A stretch of DNA of 64,000 bases from the NCBI RefSeq assembly GCF_020907275.1, contig NZ_JAJJWI010000002.1, positions 147,432 to 211,431 of the forward strand, given 5' to 3'. The notes beneath the pieces are model-generated. The model was given only the letters and a program-made list of their open reading frames with translations. It did no database searches and had not been told where the DNA came from. Shown in pieces: positions 1 to 9,297 of the stretch. Source of the stretch: Pontibacter silvestris (GTDB lineage Bacteria; Bacteroidota; Bacteroidia; Cytophagales; Hymenobacteraceae). Both the position numbers and the translations under genes were made by a program. Position 1 is the stretch's first letter; the number at the start of each line of letters is the position of its first letter.

Positions 1-1351
1 TTATTCTGTTTTGTATAATCCAATCATAATATGGTTTGTCATCGCAAACCATTTTTTTGATTTCCTCATCAAAATAAATTTTATTCTCCTCTACATTAGC
101 TAGTATCATTTTGCCAGCCTGCAGTCTGCCCCTTTTAACAACTTCTTTCGGGTCTACAGGTAGTGCACCTGTTTCTGAAGCCATTACCAAACGGCCAGTA
201 CTGGTGATGCAGTAGCGGATAGGGCGCAGACCATTACGGTCCAGTGTGGCACCGATTTGTGTGCCGTCTGTAAAGAACAAGGCAGCAGGGCCATCCCATG
301 GCTCCATCAGTGAAGCATGGTATTTATAGAATGCCTTACGCATCGGGTCCATCTGCTTGTTGTTCTGCCAGGCCTCCGGCACCAACATCATCATAACATG
401 AGGGAGTGGCCTGCCAGCAAGGGTAAGCAACTCTACCATGGCATCCAAGTTAGACGAGTCTGAGTTTTCAGGGTCAGTAATAGGAAGCATCCATTGCATT
501 TCCTCTTCAGTGAAAAGAGCAGAAGACATTAAAGCTTCTTTAGACTTCATCTTGTTCACATTCCCTTTAATGGTATTGATCTCGCCATTATGTGCAATAA
601 AGCGGAAAGGTTGTGCCAGTTTCCAATTAGGGAAAGTATTCGTAGAGAAACGGGAGTGAACAACAGCCAGGGCAGATTTAAAATCAGGATGGCGCAGGTC
701 ATGGTAATATTTCTCTACCTGATCTGTTTTCAGCTGTCCTTTATAAATAACGGTGCGTGAAGAAAGGCTAACCATATAGAAGGTGCCATTCTCACCTGCA
801 ACAGTTTTCTTTATTTCACTTTTGATAAAGTTGCGCAGCACAAAAAGCTTACGCTCCAACTCTTCGCCTCTGATAGATTTATCAACGGGCTGAATAAAAA
901 CCTGCTCAATATAAGGTTCTACTGCTTTAGACTCATGGCCAGGCACCTGGCTGTTTACCGGAACAAGACGATAGCCTAAGAGCTCAAAGCCAAGTTTGCG
1001 GGCACATATATTTAAGGTTTTCCGGCAGTTTTCCCTCACCTCATATAAAGAAGGAAAGAAAATCATGCCAACACCATAGCTGCCTGCCTCTGGTAAGCGA
1101 ATGGCAAATTCTTCTAATTGTCTGCTGAAGAATTCGTGTGGTAACTGTACTAATATCCCAGCTCCGTCTCCTGTTTCAGGATCGCTACCTGTGGCCCCCC
1201 GATGCTCCATGTTGGTAAGCATAGTAAGTGCATCTTTCACTATAGAGTGAGATTTACGGCCGTTCAGGTTAACTACGCATCCTACTCCACAGGAATCATG
1301 CTCAAATACTGGTGAGTAAAGTCCTTTTTGTGGCAAAATATCTTTATTCAT
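1..1351 (-). CDS. gltB: Glutamate synthase large subunit, N-terminal part (partial)
   Basis: Glutamine amidotransferase (class II, Ntn) domain of NADPH/ferredoxin glutamate synthase, which releases ammonia from glutamine for transfer to 2-oxoglutarate. I translated it from the ATG at 1351; about 450 codons lie in the window and the rest is cut off at base 1. A propeptide of about 20 residues precedes the Cys nucleophile in HDSCGVGC (Cys21). Downstream come the family motifs NMEHRGATG, TGDGAG, HSRFSTNTFPNW, AHNGEINT and WDGPAA. The central, FMN-binding and GXGXG domains and gltD would lie outside the window. It is divergent from paaK. Identity is certain from the motifs; completeness cannot be judged. 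Confidence 0.95.
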   Translation of the reverse strand, partial: MNKDILPQKGLYSPVFEHDSCGVGCVVNLNGRKSHSIVKDALTMLTNMEHRGATGSDPETGDGAGILVQLPHEFFSRQLEEFAIRLPEAGSYGVGMIFFPSLYEVRENCRKTLNICARKLGFELLGYRLVPVNSQVPGHESKAVEPYIEQVFIQPVDKSIRGEELERKLFVLRNFIKSEIKKTVAGENGTFYMVSLSSRTVIYKGQLKTDQVEKYYHDLRHPDFKSALAVVHSRFSTNTFPNWKLAQPFRFIAHNGEINTIKGNVNKMKSKEALMSSALFTEEEMQWMLPITDPENSDSSNLDAMVELLTLAGRPLPHVMMMLVPEAWQNNKQMDPMRKAFYKYHASLMEPWDGPAALFFTDGTQIGATLDRNGLRPIRYCITSTGRLVMASETGALPVDPKEVVKRGRLQAGKMILANVEENKIYFDEEIKKMVCDDKPYYDWIIQNRI

Positions 1352-1902
1352 CTATTAGATAAATTCTGGTTAATTAAAATTGTTAGTCTGTTTTTGAAGA
1401 GTGGGAACCACTAAGTTAATCATAAATTTTCAAAAATACTACTAAGGAAGGCGCTGGTGTAGTATTTTATACAATAGCCTGTTGTTAAAAACTAAAAAAA
1501 AAGACTGTTTTCATAATAAATGGATAATAGCTTATGATGGCACAACACTTCACTGACTTATTGTGTTATTTTGATCGCAGATTTTACCGCGTCTGAAACC
1601 GAACCGTGGAGGTGAAAGTTGAGTTTCTGATAAATAAACCTAAACACAGCTAGATAAATGCTAAAGGAGGTTAATAGGTTCCTGCTGTATGCTAATAATA
1701 TCTTAAGCCTATTGAGTATTTTGCAATTAGGTTTTGTTGGATAAGAGAGCGTATCTTTGGTATCATCTAATGTTGTGATAGCTTTTTAGTTGTTTTGATG
1801 AGTGAATAGTAAAGCGATTGTTAGCTTTGTTGCTTCTTAACATTGTTTCTTTCCTGCAAAGGCTGTTATGCATTTTATACTTTTACTTACTTAAAAACTC
1901 CA
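1352..1902. other. Divergent intergenic region gltB / paaK
   Basis: About 550 bases without a convincing gene. It must hold the promoters of gltB (leftward) and paaK (rightward). The only short ATG frame seen (1534-1596, 20 codons) has no recognisable content. A leftward TAnnTTTG-like element is listed separately at 1431-1438. Confidence 0.6.
1431..1438 (-). promoter_or_regulatory. Candidate -7 element for gltB
   Basis: Read on the minus strand this is TATTTTTG, matching the Bacteroidota -7 consensus TAnnTTTG, 80 bases before the gltB start. No good TTG -33 box is found at the usual 19-21 base spacing, so it is only a candidate. Confidence 0.35.
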
Positions 1903-3243
1903 ATGCTTTTTAACCCCGAGATCGAGCGCCTTCCTATTGAAAAGCTTAGAAAACTACAGAATGCTCTTTTAAAAGAGCAGATACAATATTTATACAGCCG
2001 AGTGCCCTTTTACAGACAAAAGTTTGATGAGGCAGGTATTGCTCCGGGAACGTTTAAAGGTTTAGAGGAACTGCATAAGCTTCCTTTTACCAGAAAAAGT
2101 GACTTTCGTGACAACTATCCTTTTGGACTGTTCGCAGTTCCGCAAAATGAAGTTGCGCGGCTGCATTGCTCCAGCGGAACAACAGGAAAGCCTACTGTAG
2201 TGGGATATACTGCTGCTGATATTAATATTTTTTCTGAGGTTGTAGCCAGGTCACTGGCTGCTGCAGGCTGCAAGCCTGGTATGATGCTTCATAATGCTTA
2301 TGGCTATGGTTTATTTACAGGGGGCTTAGGGCTTCATTATGGAGCAGAAAAGTTGGGTATGACGGTGGTGCCAGTTTCTGGAGGGATGACAGAGCGGCAG
2401 CTCCGTTTACTGCAGGATTTCAGGCCGGAGGTTATTTGCTGTACACCTTCTTATGCGCAAACGCTGGCTGAGGAAATGAAAGAAAGAGGAATCCCCAAAG
2501 ACGCTGTTAACCTTAAGTATGCCATTCTGGGGGCCGAACCCTGGACAGAAACTATCAGGGAACAAGTGGAGAAAGGGCTGCAGGTGCAGGCTACCAATAT
2601 CTATGGTCTTAGTGAGATTATAGGACCGGGCGTGTCGCAGGAGGATGTAGAGGAGCGGGGATCCGGGAGTTATATATGGGAAGATCACTTTTACCCGGAG
2701 ATAGTGGACAGAAATACAGGAGAACCTGTAGCTGAGGGCGAATACGGAGTACTTGTGCTGACAACACTCACTAAAAAAGCGAACCCAATCATCCGCTACT
2801 GGACAAACGATATCACTAATATTTATTATGATAAATCTGCTAAGCGTACGCATATTAAAATGGGACCTATTATTGGACGTTCCGATGATATGCTGATTAT
2901 TAGGGGAGTTAACTTCTTTCATACACAGGTAGAAGACGTAATACGTGATATTGAGCACGCAAGTCCCAACTATCAGGTAATTGTAACCAGAAAAGGAACA
3001 CTGGATGAGGTGGAGGTAAATGTAGAGGTAGAGGAAAACCTGTTGAGGGAACTGGGGCTAGAAATGATAAACAGGGAGATTGTTTTGCAAAATGAAAGCC
3101 TGCAACAGCTAGAGGGGAACTTCACAAGAAAGATAAAAGAAAATATTGGTCTTAATATTAAAGTGAACCTCATGGGCTACGGCCAGCTACCTAGAAGCGA
3201 GGGAGGAAAGCTAAGCCGAATTATGGATTTAAGAAATATTTGA
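1903..3243 (+). CDS. paaK: Phenylacetate-CoA ligase family protein
   Basis: AMP-forming aryl-CoA ligase (446 aa) that activates phenylacetate or a related aromatic acid with ATP and CoA in the cytoplasm. The start is placed at the ATG at 1903 because the protein then begins MLFNPEIERLP, the usual N-terminus of the family; the longer frame needs a TTG at 1843 and adds 20 unrelated residues. The P-loop-like SSGTTGKP is at residues 90-97, YGLSE near residue 235, and IRYWTNDIT and GRSDDM in the C-terminal part. No paa oxygenase genes are adjacent, so the true substrate is uncertain. In Bacteroidota this gene is often a stand-alone ligase. Confidence 0.9.
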   Translation: MLFNPEIERLPIEKLRKLQNALLKEQIQYLYSRVPFYRQKFDEAGIAPGTFKGLEELHKLPFTRKSDFRDNYPFGLFAVPQNEVARLHCSSGTTGKPTVVGYTAADINIFSEVVARSLAAAGCKPGMMLHNAYGYGLFTGGLGLHYGAEKLGMTVVPVSGGMTERQLRLLQDFRPEVICCTPSYAQTLAEEMKERGIPKDAVNLKYAILGAEPWTETIREQVEKGLQVQATNIYGLSEIIGPGVSQEDVEERGSGSYIWEDHFYPEIVDRNTGEPVAEGEYGVLVLTTLTKKANPIIRYWTNDITNIYYDKSAKRTHIKMGPIIGRSDDMLIIRGVNFFHTQVEDVIRDIEHASPNYQVIVTRKGTLDEVEVNVEVEENLLRELGLEMINREIVLQNESLQQLEGNFTRKIKENIGLNIKVNLMGYGQLPRSEGGKLSRIMDLRNI

Positions 3244-3288
3244 TGGGTAATTGATTTATAAACAGGTATTTAAGCTTATATTCTATAG

Positions 3289-4368
3289 TTAGGCTTTAGG
3301 TTCTTCCTTTATTGGGTTCTGCCTTTCTGTTTCCGCAACTATGCGGCTAAGGTCGGTCAGGACGCCGCCTACATCACGTAAGGTTTCCAAAGACGAGATA
3401 CCTTTAAGGTCCGTCAGGCAGTGAGCCTGCTCTGCACGAGCTTCCTGAATAGCTTTTTTTAGTCTCGATAAGTTTATTTCAGAAGAATCCACAATAGTTT
3501 GACCAAAAGTAGCGATGCAATTTGCTGTAGCTTCCATAGCTACTTTAAACTGCGCAATGTTGGAATATTCTTGTTTAAAGACCGGGTTTAGTTGTAAATC
3601 AGCTAAGCCTCTGCGAATGCCCCTGATCTGAACCGTAATGTGTTCCAACTTAGTGACACTTACAGATAAGCGCTTAATTCGGGTTCGTTCGCGGGTTAAA
3701 AGAGGATTGTATTTCAGGCTTTGTTCTGCCAATTGTAATGTCTGGTGGCAGTTGTCGGTTTCTTTTACGAGGGCATCTACTTCAGATCGCCCTGTTTTTC
3801 TTTTACTGCCATGATCATCTAACAGGGTATTCAGACTTTTTAGTGTAGTAGCAGAAAGGCTACTAAAGGTCGTAATGCTGCTTTTAACATCTGGTATGGC
3901 ATTCTTAGGTACAATCAAAGCGTTTAAGATTACGGCTATAGTTGATCCTATGATCGTTTCAATAATTCTGGCAAAAGCATATCCCTCCTGTGTCTGACCA
4001 AAGGCAAGAACTAAAAAGGAACTGATGGCCACCTGCGATATTATCTGCGGGTTCATGCGCAGTGCCTTCGAAATGCCCATTCCGATTAATATCACCAAGA
4101 AAATAGATATTGCTCCAATCTTAAACCAATGCCCCATCAGCATACTGATCATCACTCCGCCAACTATACCGATAATGCGTTGCGTGGCTTTTTCTACAGA
4201 ATCAGCTACTGTAACCTGTACTGTTAGTATGGCTGCTAAGGCAGCAAAGTAAGGATACTCCGCATGTAGTAAGCTAGTAGCCACAAACCACGATATGGCA
4301 GCAGCCAGAGCTGTTTTCAAAATTTGAAGCGTAAGCCCAAATCGGGCTAGTGTTTCTGCAGTCCTGTT
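3289..4368 (-). CDS. FUSC / aromatic acid exporter family membrane protein
   Basis: 360-residue protein. The N-terminal half (about residues 15-160) is a run of hydrophobic segments; the C-terminal half is soluble and helix-rich, the layout of the ArAE_1/FUSC family thought to export aromatic acids or related compounds. The start appears to be a TTG (bases 4369-4371), because an in-frame stop lies a few codons upstream and the next Met (in MISMLMGHW) is already inside the membrane domain; the coordinates here exclude that TTG codon. It is convergent with paaK, 45 bases away. Linking the two through aromatic acids is tempting but only inference. Confidence 0.7.
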   Translation of the reverse strand, partial: NRTAETLARFGLTLQILKTALAAAISWFVATSLLHAEYPYFAALAAILTVQVTVADSVEKATQRIIGIVGGVMISMLMGHWFKIGAISIFLVILIGMGISKALRMNPQIISQVAISSFLVLAFGQTQEGYAFARIIETIIGSTIAVILNALIVPKNAIPDVKSSITTFSSLSATTLKSLNTLLDDHGSKRKTGRSEVDALVKETDNCHQTLQLAEQSLKYNPLLTRERTRIKRLSVSVTKLEHITVQIRGIRRGLADLQLNPVFKQEYSNIAQFKVAMEATANCIATFGQTIVDSSEINLSRLKKAIQEARAEQAHCLTDLKGISSLETLRDVGGVLTDLSRIVAETERQNPIKEEPKA

Positions 4369-4694
4369 CAAGTAGATGTTTTAATCTAATTAAAGCTTTC
4401 TTTTAGTTTATATCAATCTAAAACAACAAAGCTACTACAATAACATAAAACTGACAGAGCATTATTCTGTTCATTTTTAGTCAACTCATTTATTATTCTT
4501 TTTGCTGAAATGTTAAAGATATAGTACTCGGTCTGTAGTATAACTTGTTGTATCGTTTTTTTTATCGGCTTGTCTTGCTGAGATTAAATTTTATTTGCTG
4601 ATACAGAAGGGCTTGCTCTTCAGTTAAAGGAACAGAAAGTTTAGTAGCGTATAAAGTTACAGATACTATTTAATTTATAAGGTGATAAACCAGA

Positions 4695-4877
4695 ATGGGC
4701 TGAATTGCCGTTGTTATAGATAAACCAGAAGATGCAAACTTAACAGCTTTTCTGCACCAGTTTATAAATAGTGCAAGCTTAAGTTATGTCTCAGCTTTTC
4801 GCGCATTAGTTGCTTCCAGAGATGGGGTAAATCCTGAATTAACGGCAGCAGATATTGGTGCTTTACTGAATAATTAA
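4695..4877 (+). pseudogene. Possible small gene with a stop at codon 3
   Basis: ATG at 4695 is followed by GGC, then TGA (4701-4703), and then 57 open codons to a TAA at 4875-4877. The open part reads like a real protein: IAVVIDKPEDANLTAFLHQF at the start and SRDGVNPELTAADIGALLNN at the end, with no rare-residue clutter. A purine-rich stretch (AAGGTG) sits about 10 bases before the ATG. A single TGG-to-TGA change would explain it. I recognise no family; it may also be a chance open frame. Confidence 0.3.
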
Positions 4878-4891
4878 CCGCAACGATGGTG

Positions 4892-4945
4892 AGATAAAAG
4901 TAAATGCCAGGTACATAATTTTGTACCTGGCATTTACTTTTATCT
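4892..4945. terminator. 24-bp perfect inverted repeat, probable bidirectional terminator
   Basis: Arms 4892-4915 and 4922-4945 are perfectly complementary (core AAATGCCAGGTACA), with a 6-base loop. It lies between the small remnant (plus) and the SDR gene (minus, stop at 4990), so it probably ends transcription from both sides. The stem is longer than a terminator needs. Confidence 0.6.
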
Positions 4946-4989
4946 TATCGAATAATACCTAGACTAGTGAAAGTAAAGAGTTATAGAAC

Positions 4990-5799
4990 TTAGTCCATAA
5001 AGGATGGGTATAGCACCATTCCACCATCCACATAAATGGTAGCGCCAGTTACATAATCAGCCTCGTCAGTTGCGAGCCATACAGCAACTTTTGCAATGTC
5101 TTCAGGTTCTCCGATGCGACCATATGGTATTTGAGACAGCATCTTTTGTTTACCTTCTTCTGAACCCCAATCTTGTTTGTTGATGTCTGTTTTTATGGCA
5201 CCGGGCGAGATGCTGTTAACCCTGATTTTGTAGCTGGCAAGTTCCTGAGCCAATGTTTTCATCATCATCATAACGCCTCCTTTCGCAGCAGTATAATTTA
5301 CTCTGCCTTCCCACGGTATTATATCATGTACTGAGCTGATAAATATGATTTTACCTGCTGCTTTTGAAATATCTTCTTTAATGCCAGTATCTACAAACTC
5401 CTTTGCTGCGGCTTTGGCGCAAAGAAAAGGTCCTGTTAAGTTAGTGCTGATAACTTTCTGCCATTGGTCGAGTGTCATGTCCAGCAGGGGAGCATCGTCC
5501 TGAATGCCTGCATTGTTGACCAGTATGTCTATAGTGCCGAAAGCCTCTTTGGCCGTGGAAAAAATCTTCTGCACATCCTCTTCTTTAGATACATTCGCTT
5601 TTAATGTGACAGCTTTACCACCCGCTTCTTCTATTTGCTTTTTGGTATCGTTGGCTCCTTCCTCATCGGAATGATAGTTTATCAGAACTTTGGCTCCTTC
5701 CTTGCCCATAGCTATGGCAATACCCTGGCCGATTCCGGAACTGGCACCTGTTACAATGGCTACTTGTCCGTCCAGGCGTTTTGTGTTGCTTGTTTTCAT
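4990..5799 (-). CDS. SDR oxidoreductase, glucose 1-dehydrogenase-like
   Basis: 269-residue classical short-chain dehydrogenase. The Rossmann motif TGASSGIGQG is at 17-26, NNAG at 95-98, catalytic Ser155/156, Tyr169 and Lys173 (YTAAK), and the SPGAI cofactor-loop motif follows. The SSVHDIIPW stretch and the C-terminal DGGMVLYPSF closely resemble Bacillus glucose 1-dehydrogenase (SSVHEVIPW, DGGMTQYPSF), so NAD(P)-dependent oxidation of glucose or a similar polyol is the best guess. General-stress SDRs of similar length share parts of this pattern, so the substrate is not certain. It is monocistronic, with its terminator at 4892-4945. Confidence 0.85.
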   Translation of the reverse strand: MKTSNTKRLDGQVAIVTGASSGIGQGIAIAMGKEGAKVLINYHSDEEGANDTKKQIEEAGGKAVTLKANVSKEEDVQKIFSTAKEAFGTIDILVNNAGIQDDAPLLDMTLDQWQKVISTNLTGPFLCAKAAAKEFVDTGIKEDISKAAGKIIFISSVHDIIPWEGRVNYTAAKGGVMMMMKTLAQELASYKIRVNSISPGAIKTDINKQDWGSEEGKQKMLSQIPYGRIGEPEDIAKVAVWLATDEADYVTGATIYVDGGMVLYPSFMD

Positions 5800-6076
5800 G
5801 GTTTGTTTTAACTTAAGTATCTGAATTTGTTACCCTGTGTACCTTCGAAAGGTTCTTAAATAGCAAAAAAGATTTGGTCTCTTTCTGTTATTTCATATAT
5901 AGCAAAATCTGTTTTACTTATAACAGGAAAAGTGCTAAAGTATTATTATAGATAACAGGCTTACTTGCTTTGCATTAGCCGGGCAACCTATTGCTAAAAA
6001 ACAGGTATGAAGTCTGATAAGCAGCTTTACCTTTTTTCGGACCTATATCAGCATCATTAAACAAACTAAACTTTTT

Positions 6077-7165
6077 ATGTGTCAGCAAAACAAACCCCAC
6101 CGCCATTCCATTTTTTGTATTTTGCCACCCTATATTCTGCGATCTATTGCTGAAAATGGCAGTAAAGAGCAGCGTTCTATGGCACTGCACGTTTTAAGTG
6201 GCGACACCACATTCCGTAGCCTGAGAGCAGTACCTCGCTTTGCTGCCGAATTGATAAAGAAAAGGCCCTTGGCTTTTATGCTGGCTGGTGATAAACAACG
6301 CACTATCTTCAGTGCTAATAATGCTCAGGCATTACCCGGTGTAATAGTAAGGGCCGAAGGCAGCCCTGCAACTGGCGACCCAGCTATAGATGAAGCCTAT
6401 GATGGCCTCGGGCTTACCTACGACTTCTTCTGGAATGTCTTTAACAGGAATTCAATTGATGATGAAGGAATGCCGCTTAATGGTACGGTGCATTTCGGTG
6501 CTAACTATTCAAATGCCTTTTGGGATGGTCAGCGCATGGTGTTTGGTGATGGGGATGGAGAGCTTTTTAACAGGTTCACCATTTCACTTGATGTAATAGC
6601 GCATGAATTGGCGCATGGAGTAACTGAAGATGAAACCCAACTTATTTACTCCAGTCAGTCAGGAGCTCTTAATGAGTCTGTTTCTGATGTTTTTGGTAGT
6701 TTGGTAAAGCAATATGCACTGAACCAAACGGCAGAAGGGGCTGACTGGCTGATTGGAGCGGGCTTATTTACAGATAGAGTTCAGGGCGTGGGAGGTAACC
6801 CTGCTGTGTTGAGGTCTATGAAGGAACCTGGCACTGGTTACGATGACCCTGTATTGGGACGGGATCCACAGCCAGGGCATATGGATGATTTTGTAAATAC
6901 CTTTGAAGACAATGGCGGGGTTCACATCAATTCCGGCATACCTAATAAAGCCTTTTATCTGGCAGCAACCAATATTGGGGGCTACGCGTGGGAAAAAGCT
7001 GGTCGTGTGTGGTACGAGACCCTGCTTGATTCACGCTTAAGGTCTAATGATAAATTTCAGCGCTTCGCACAGTTAACTGTAGAAAACGCAAAGCGATATA
7101 AAGTAGAAGCTGAGGTGTGTGATGCCTGGACAAAAGTTGGTATATCAGTTCCTATGATAATATAA
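6077..7165 (+). CDS. M4 family metalloprotease, protealysin type
   Basis: Zinc endopeptidase of the thermolysin family, 362 aa. It has no signal peptide; instead it starts with the short propeptide typical of protealysin-like M4 enzymes, with SIFCILPPYIL at 11-21. The zinc site HELAH is at 176-180, the third ligand Glu200 in GALNESVSD, and the catalytic His283 in GGVHINSG. The ATG at 6077 is kept because relatives begin with a similar His-rich HSIFCIxPP leader. The gene 32 bases downstream is an emfourin-like inhibitor, the known partner of protealysins, so the two are probably co-transcribed. Protealysin-type enzymes may act intracellularly or be exported without a Sec signal; the sequence does not decide. 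Confidence 0.93.
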   Translation: MCQQNKPHRHSIFCILPPYILRSIAENGSKEQRSMALHVLSGDTTFRSLRAVPRFAAELIKKRPLAFMLAGDKQRTIFSANNAQALPGVIVRAEGSPATGDPAIDEAYDGLGLTYDFFWNVFNRNSIDDEGMPLNGTVHFGANYSNAFWDGQRMVFGDGDGELFNRFTISLDVIAHELAHGVTEDETQLIYSSQSGALNESVSDVFGSLVKQYALNQTAEGADWLIGAGLFTDRVQGVGGNPAVLRSMKEPGTGYDDPVLGRDPQPGHMDDFVNTFEDNGGVHINSGIPNKAFYLAATNIGGYAWEKAGRVWYETLLDSRLRSNDKFQRFAQLTVENAKRYKVEAEVCDAWTKVGISVPMII

Positions 7166-7197
7166 TTTAGAAAGAGTACTGCTTATATCCCTACGTT

Positions 7198-7518
7198 ATG
7201 AAAATATATTTTAAACCTGAAGGAGGGTTTGGTTTCTTCCCTGGCTTAAACAAGGCTTTGGAAATTAACTGTGAGAGCTTGCCGGCAGATGAAGCGTCTC
7301 ATGTAGAGAATTTAGTATGTGAGGCAAACTTCTTTGACCTGCCGGAGCCAGCTCCAGTGCCAGTACGTGGAGCTGATATGAAGGAATATATTATCAAAGT
7401 AGAAGATAAAGGCCGTCAACACATGGTTAAGCTTACTGATCTGGAGACAAATCAATATTTAAGGGACTTGCTTACTTATCTGACTAATAAGCAGAAAGAA
7501 ACAAGATCAGGTTCTTAA
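7198..7518 (+). CDS. Emfourin-like M4 protease inhibitor
   Basis: 106-residue soluble protein lacking signal or membrane segments. Its N-terminus (EGGFGFFPGL) matches the GGxxxxPGL pattern of emfourin, the small protein encoded next to protealysin in Serratia that inhibits M4 proteases, and the length and overall layout (beta-rich N-terminus, DMKEYIIKVED strand, C-terminal helix) also fit. Position is strong support: it follows the M4 protease gene by 32 bases on the same strand. By analogy it would hold the protease inactive in the cytoplasm. The family call rests on memory of the pattern plus gene order. Confidence 0.72.
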   Translation: MKIYFKPEGGFGFFPGLNKALEINCESLPADEASHVENLVCEANFFDLPEPAPVPVRGADMKEYIIKVEDKGRQHMVKLTDLETNQYLRDLLTYLTNKQKETRSGS

Positions 7519-7706
7519 GCTTTAAGGCCTAAGTTGAGCGTGTTTATGTCAGCACAGCGTGTTAACAGAAGTTTATTATCTGATTAAATGACATAAGTGC
7601 TATTTCTTTAGAGTTAAGCTAAAAATTAGAGGATTATCAGCTGAAAGTAATCTTTTGATAAAGTTTCTATATATTGTAATTTCATTGTTTCAAACATTAC
7701 ACTTGT

Positions 7707-8312
7707 ATGGAAGCTCTCTTACCCATTTTGTTTGCAGCTCTTGTCGGAATGGGACATGCCTTTGAGGCCGATCACTTAATTGCTGTAAGTAATATTGTTT
7801 CAAAGCGTGATAGTGTGGTGCTGGCTGTTAAGGATGGCTTTTACTGGGGGCTAGGGCATACGACTACTTTGTTTATAGTCGGGACATTTATCCTTCTAAG
7901 CAGGCTTACAATATTCAGTTCTGGCTATTTTGAAGCCTTTGTGGGCTTAGTGCTGGTTATAATGGGGTTTAGCCGGCTCCTGAACAAAGGCAATTATACT
8001 AAAGTCAGAAGCCCGCGCTACCAGCATGGGTTGGCATACACTGTCGGTCTGATTCATGGTTTGGCCGGAAGTGGTGCCTTAGTGATTATTGTCATGAGTG
8101 AAATCAATGACCCTGTGCTTGGAGTTATTTACATTCTTGTCTTTGGCGTAGGGTCCATTATTGGTATGTTCATTGCCGCTGGCATGTTCAGTATTCCCTT
8201 CACACAACGCATGAAAATCAACAGAGCATTTAAAAGTGGCGTTATAGTGCTGTCTTCCCTGATATGTATTCTGTATGGCAGTTGGATGATCTATGAGAAC
8301 GTCAAGATATAG
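7707..8312 (+). CDS. Nickel/cobalt permease, UreH/NiCoT-like
   Basis: 201-residue inner-membrane protein with about six hydrophobic segments. The nickel-coordinating signature H-x4-D-H is at 17-23 (HAFEADH) in the first helix, and a second His-containing segment (GLIHGLAGSGAL) is near residue 115; both are typical of short UreH-type nickel transporters found beside urease genes. It lies 179 bases upstream of fused ureAB, so its likely role is nickel supply for the urease active site. Cobalt transport is possible in the family but is less likely here. Confidence 0.85.
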   Translation: MEALLPILFAALVGMGHAFEADHLIAVSNIVSKRDSVVLAVKDGFYWGLGHTTTLFIVGTFILLSRLTIFSSGYFEAFVGLVLVIMGFSRLLNKGNYTKVRSPRYQHGLAYTVGLIHGLAGSGALVIIVMSEINDPVLGVIYILVFGVGSIIGMFIAAGMFSIPFTQRMKINRAFKSGVIVLSSLICILYGSWMIYENVKI

Positions 8313-8491
8313 CTGCTGCTAAAGTAATCTGGTGTTTCTTAAGAAAAAGCTCTTTAATTAGAATTTGTACACTACTCTGGCTAAATATTTACTATATTTC
8401 TGTTCAATAATCAATTGTATGCTGTTTTGTGATGATGGGTGAAGAAGATAAGCATGCTAATCAGAACATTAACTCTTAATACCGCATCATC

Positions 8492-9247
8492 ATGCATCTT
8501 TCCCCTAAAGACATTGATAAACTAGTCCTTCATAATGCTGGCTTCGTAGCTCAGAAAAGATTTGCTCGAGGCCTGAGGCTAAACTATCCGGAGGCGGTTG
8601 CTTTAATTGCGACACAGCTACTGGAATTTATCCGGGATGGTGAAAGTGTGGCGACCTTGATGAACAAAGGCAAGCAAATCTTAGGCTTGAACAACGTAAT
8701 GGAGGGAGTGGCAGAAATGATAGCCGAAGTACAGGTAGAGGGTACCTTCCCCGACGGAACAAAACTGGTAACCGTACATCACCCGGTTTGTCGTCAGCAG
8801 GGTTCCCCTGAACTGGCTTTATATGCATCCGGGCTTTCTTACAATTCTAAAACTGCAACACCTGACAATCTTATCAATCCTAACCCAGGTGAGTATCTGC
8901 TTGCTGATGCGGAGGTTAATTTAAATGAAGGTTGTGAAGTAGTGGAGGTGGAGGTAACAAACATGGGCGACCGCCCGGTGCAGGTTGGCTCACATTATCC
9001 TTTCTTTGAAACAAATGCCTCTTTGCAGTTTGACCGCGAGCAAGCTTTTGGTTTCCGCTTAAACATACCTGCTGGCACTGCTGTACGCTTTGAACCAGGC
9101 GAACGAAAGCGGGTGCAGTTGGTGGCATTGGCTGGAGAAAGAATAGTGTACGGCGGAAACAGCCTTATTAGTGGGCAGTTAGATGGACCGCATAAGGCTG
9201 ATGCTATGGTTAAAGTGAAAAATAATAACTTCCTGCACAATAGCTAG
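8492..9247 (+). CDS. ureAB: Urease gamma/beta fusion subunit
   Basis: 251-residue fusion of the two small urease subunits, the arrangement known from Helicobacter UreA. Residues 1-100 are the gamma subunit (LSPKDIDKL at the start, [26 protein letters not shown]) and about 125-230 the beta subunit ([15 protein letters not shown] at 161-175, [12 protein letters not shown]). The linker is about 25 residues. In K. aerogenes-type ureases these are separate ureA and ureB genes. The products assemble with UreC into the urea-hydrolysing holoenzyme. It follows the nickel permease and precedes ureC by 50 bases. Confidence 0.95.
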   Translation: MHLSPKDIDKLVLHNAGFVAQKRFARGLRLNYPEAVALIATQLLEFIRDGESVATLMNKGKQILGLNNVMEGVAEMIAEVQVEGTFPDGTKLVTVHHPVCRQQGSPELALYASGLSYNSKTATPDNLINPNPGEYLLADAEVNLNEGCEVVEVEVTNMGDRPVQVGSHYPFFETNASLQFDREQAFGFRLNIPAGTAVRFEPGERKRVQLVALAGERIVYGGNSLISGQLDGPHKADAMVKVKNNNFLHNS

Positions 9248-9297
9248 ATATGCTATGTGTAATAACACTCATCCTCTCTATAAAAAATTAGAAACTT

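Larger units (their letters stand above)
4372..4989. other. 618-base gap with a gene remnant and a large hairpin
   Basis: It holds a 57-codon open frame (4704-4877, separate entry) lacking a usable start and a 24-bp perfect inverted repeat (4892-4945, separate entry). The first 300 bases are AT-rich with no recognisable element. Confidence 0.5.

Noticed and set aside
1843-1902. TTG-started N-terminal extension of paaK
   Set aside because: The 20 extra residues are unlike the family; the ATG at 1903 gives the normal start. Similar TTG extensions were refused for ureF, accC-type carboxylase, tyrS, and the histidine kinase gene.
2407-2958. 183-codon open frame on the minus strand
   Set aside because: It lies entirely inside paaK in antisense, with no family pattern; it is a shadow of the coding strand.
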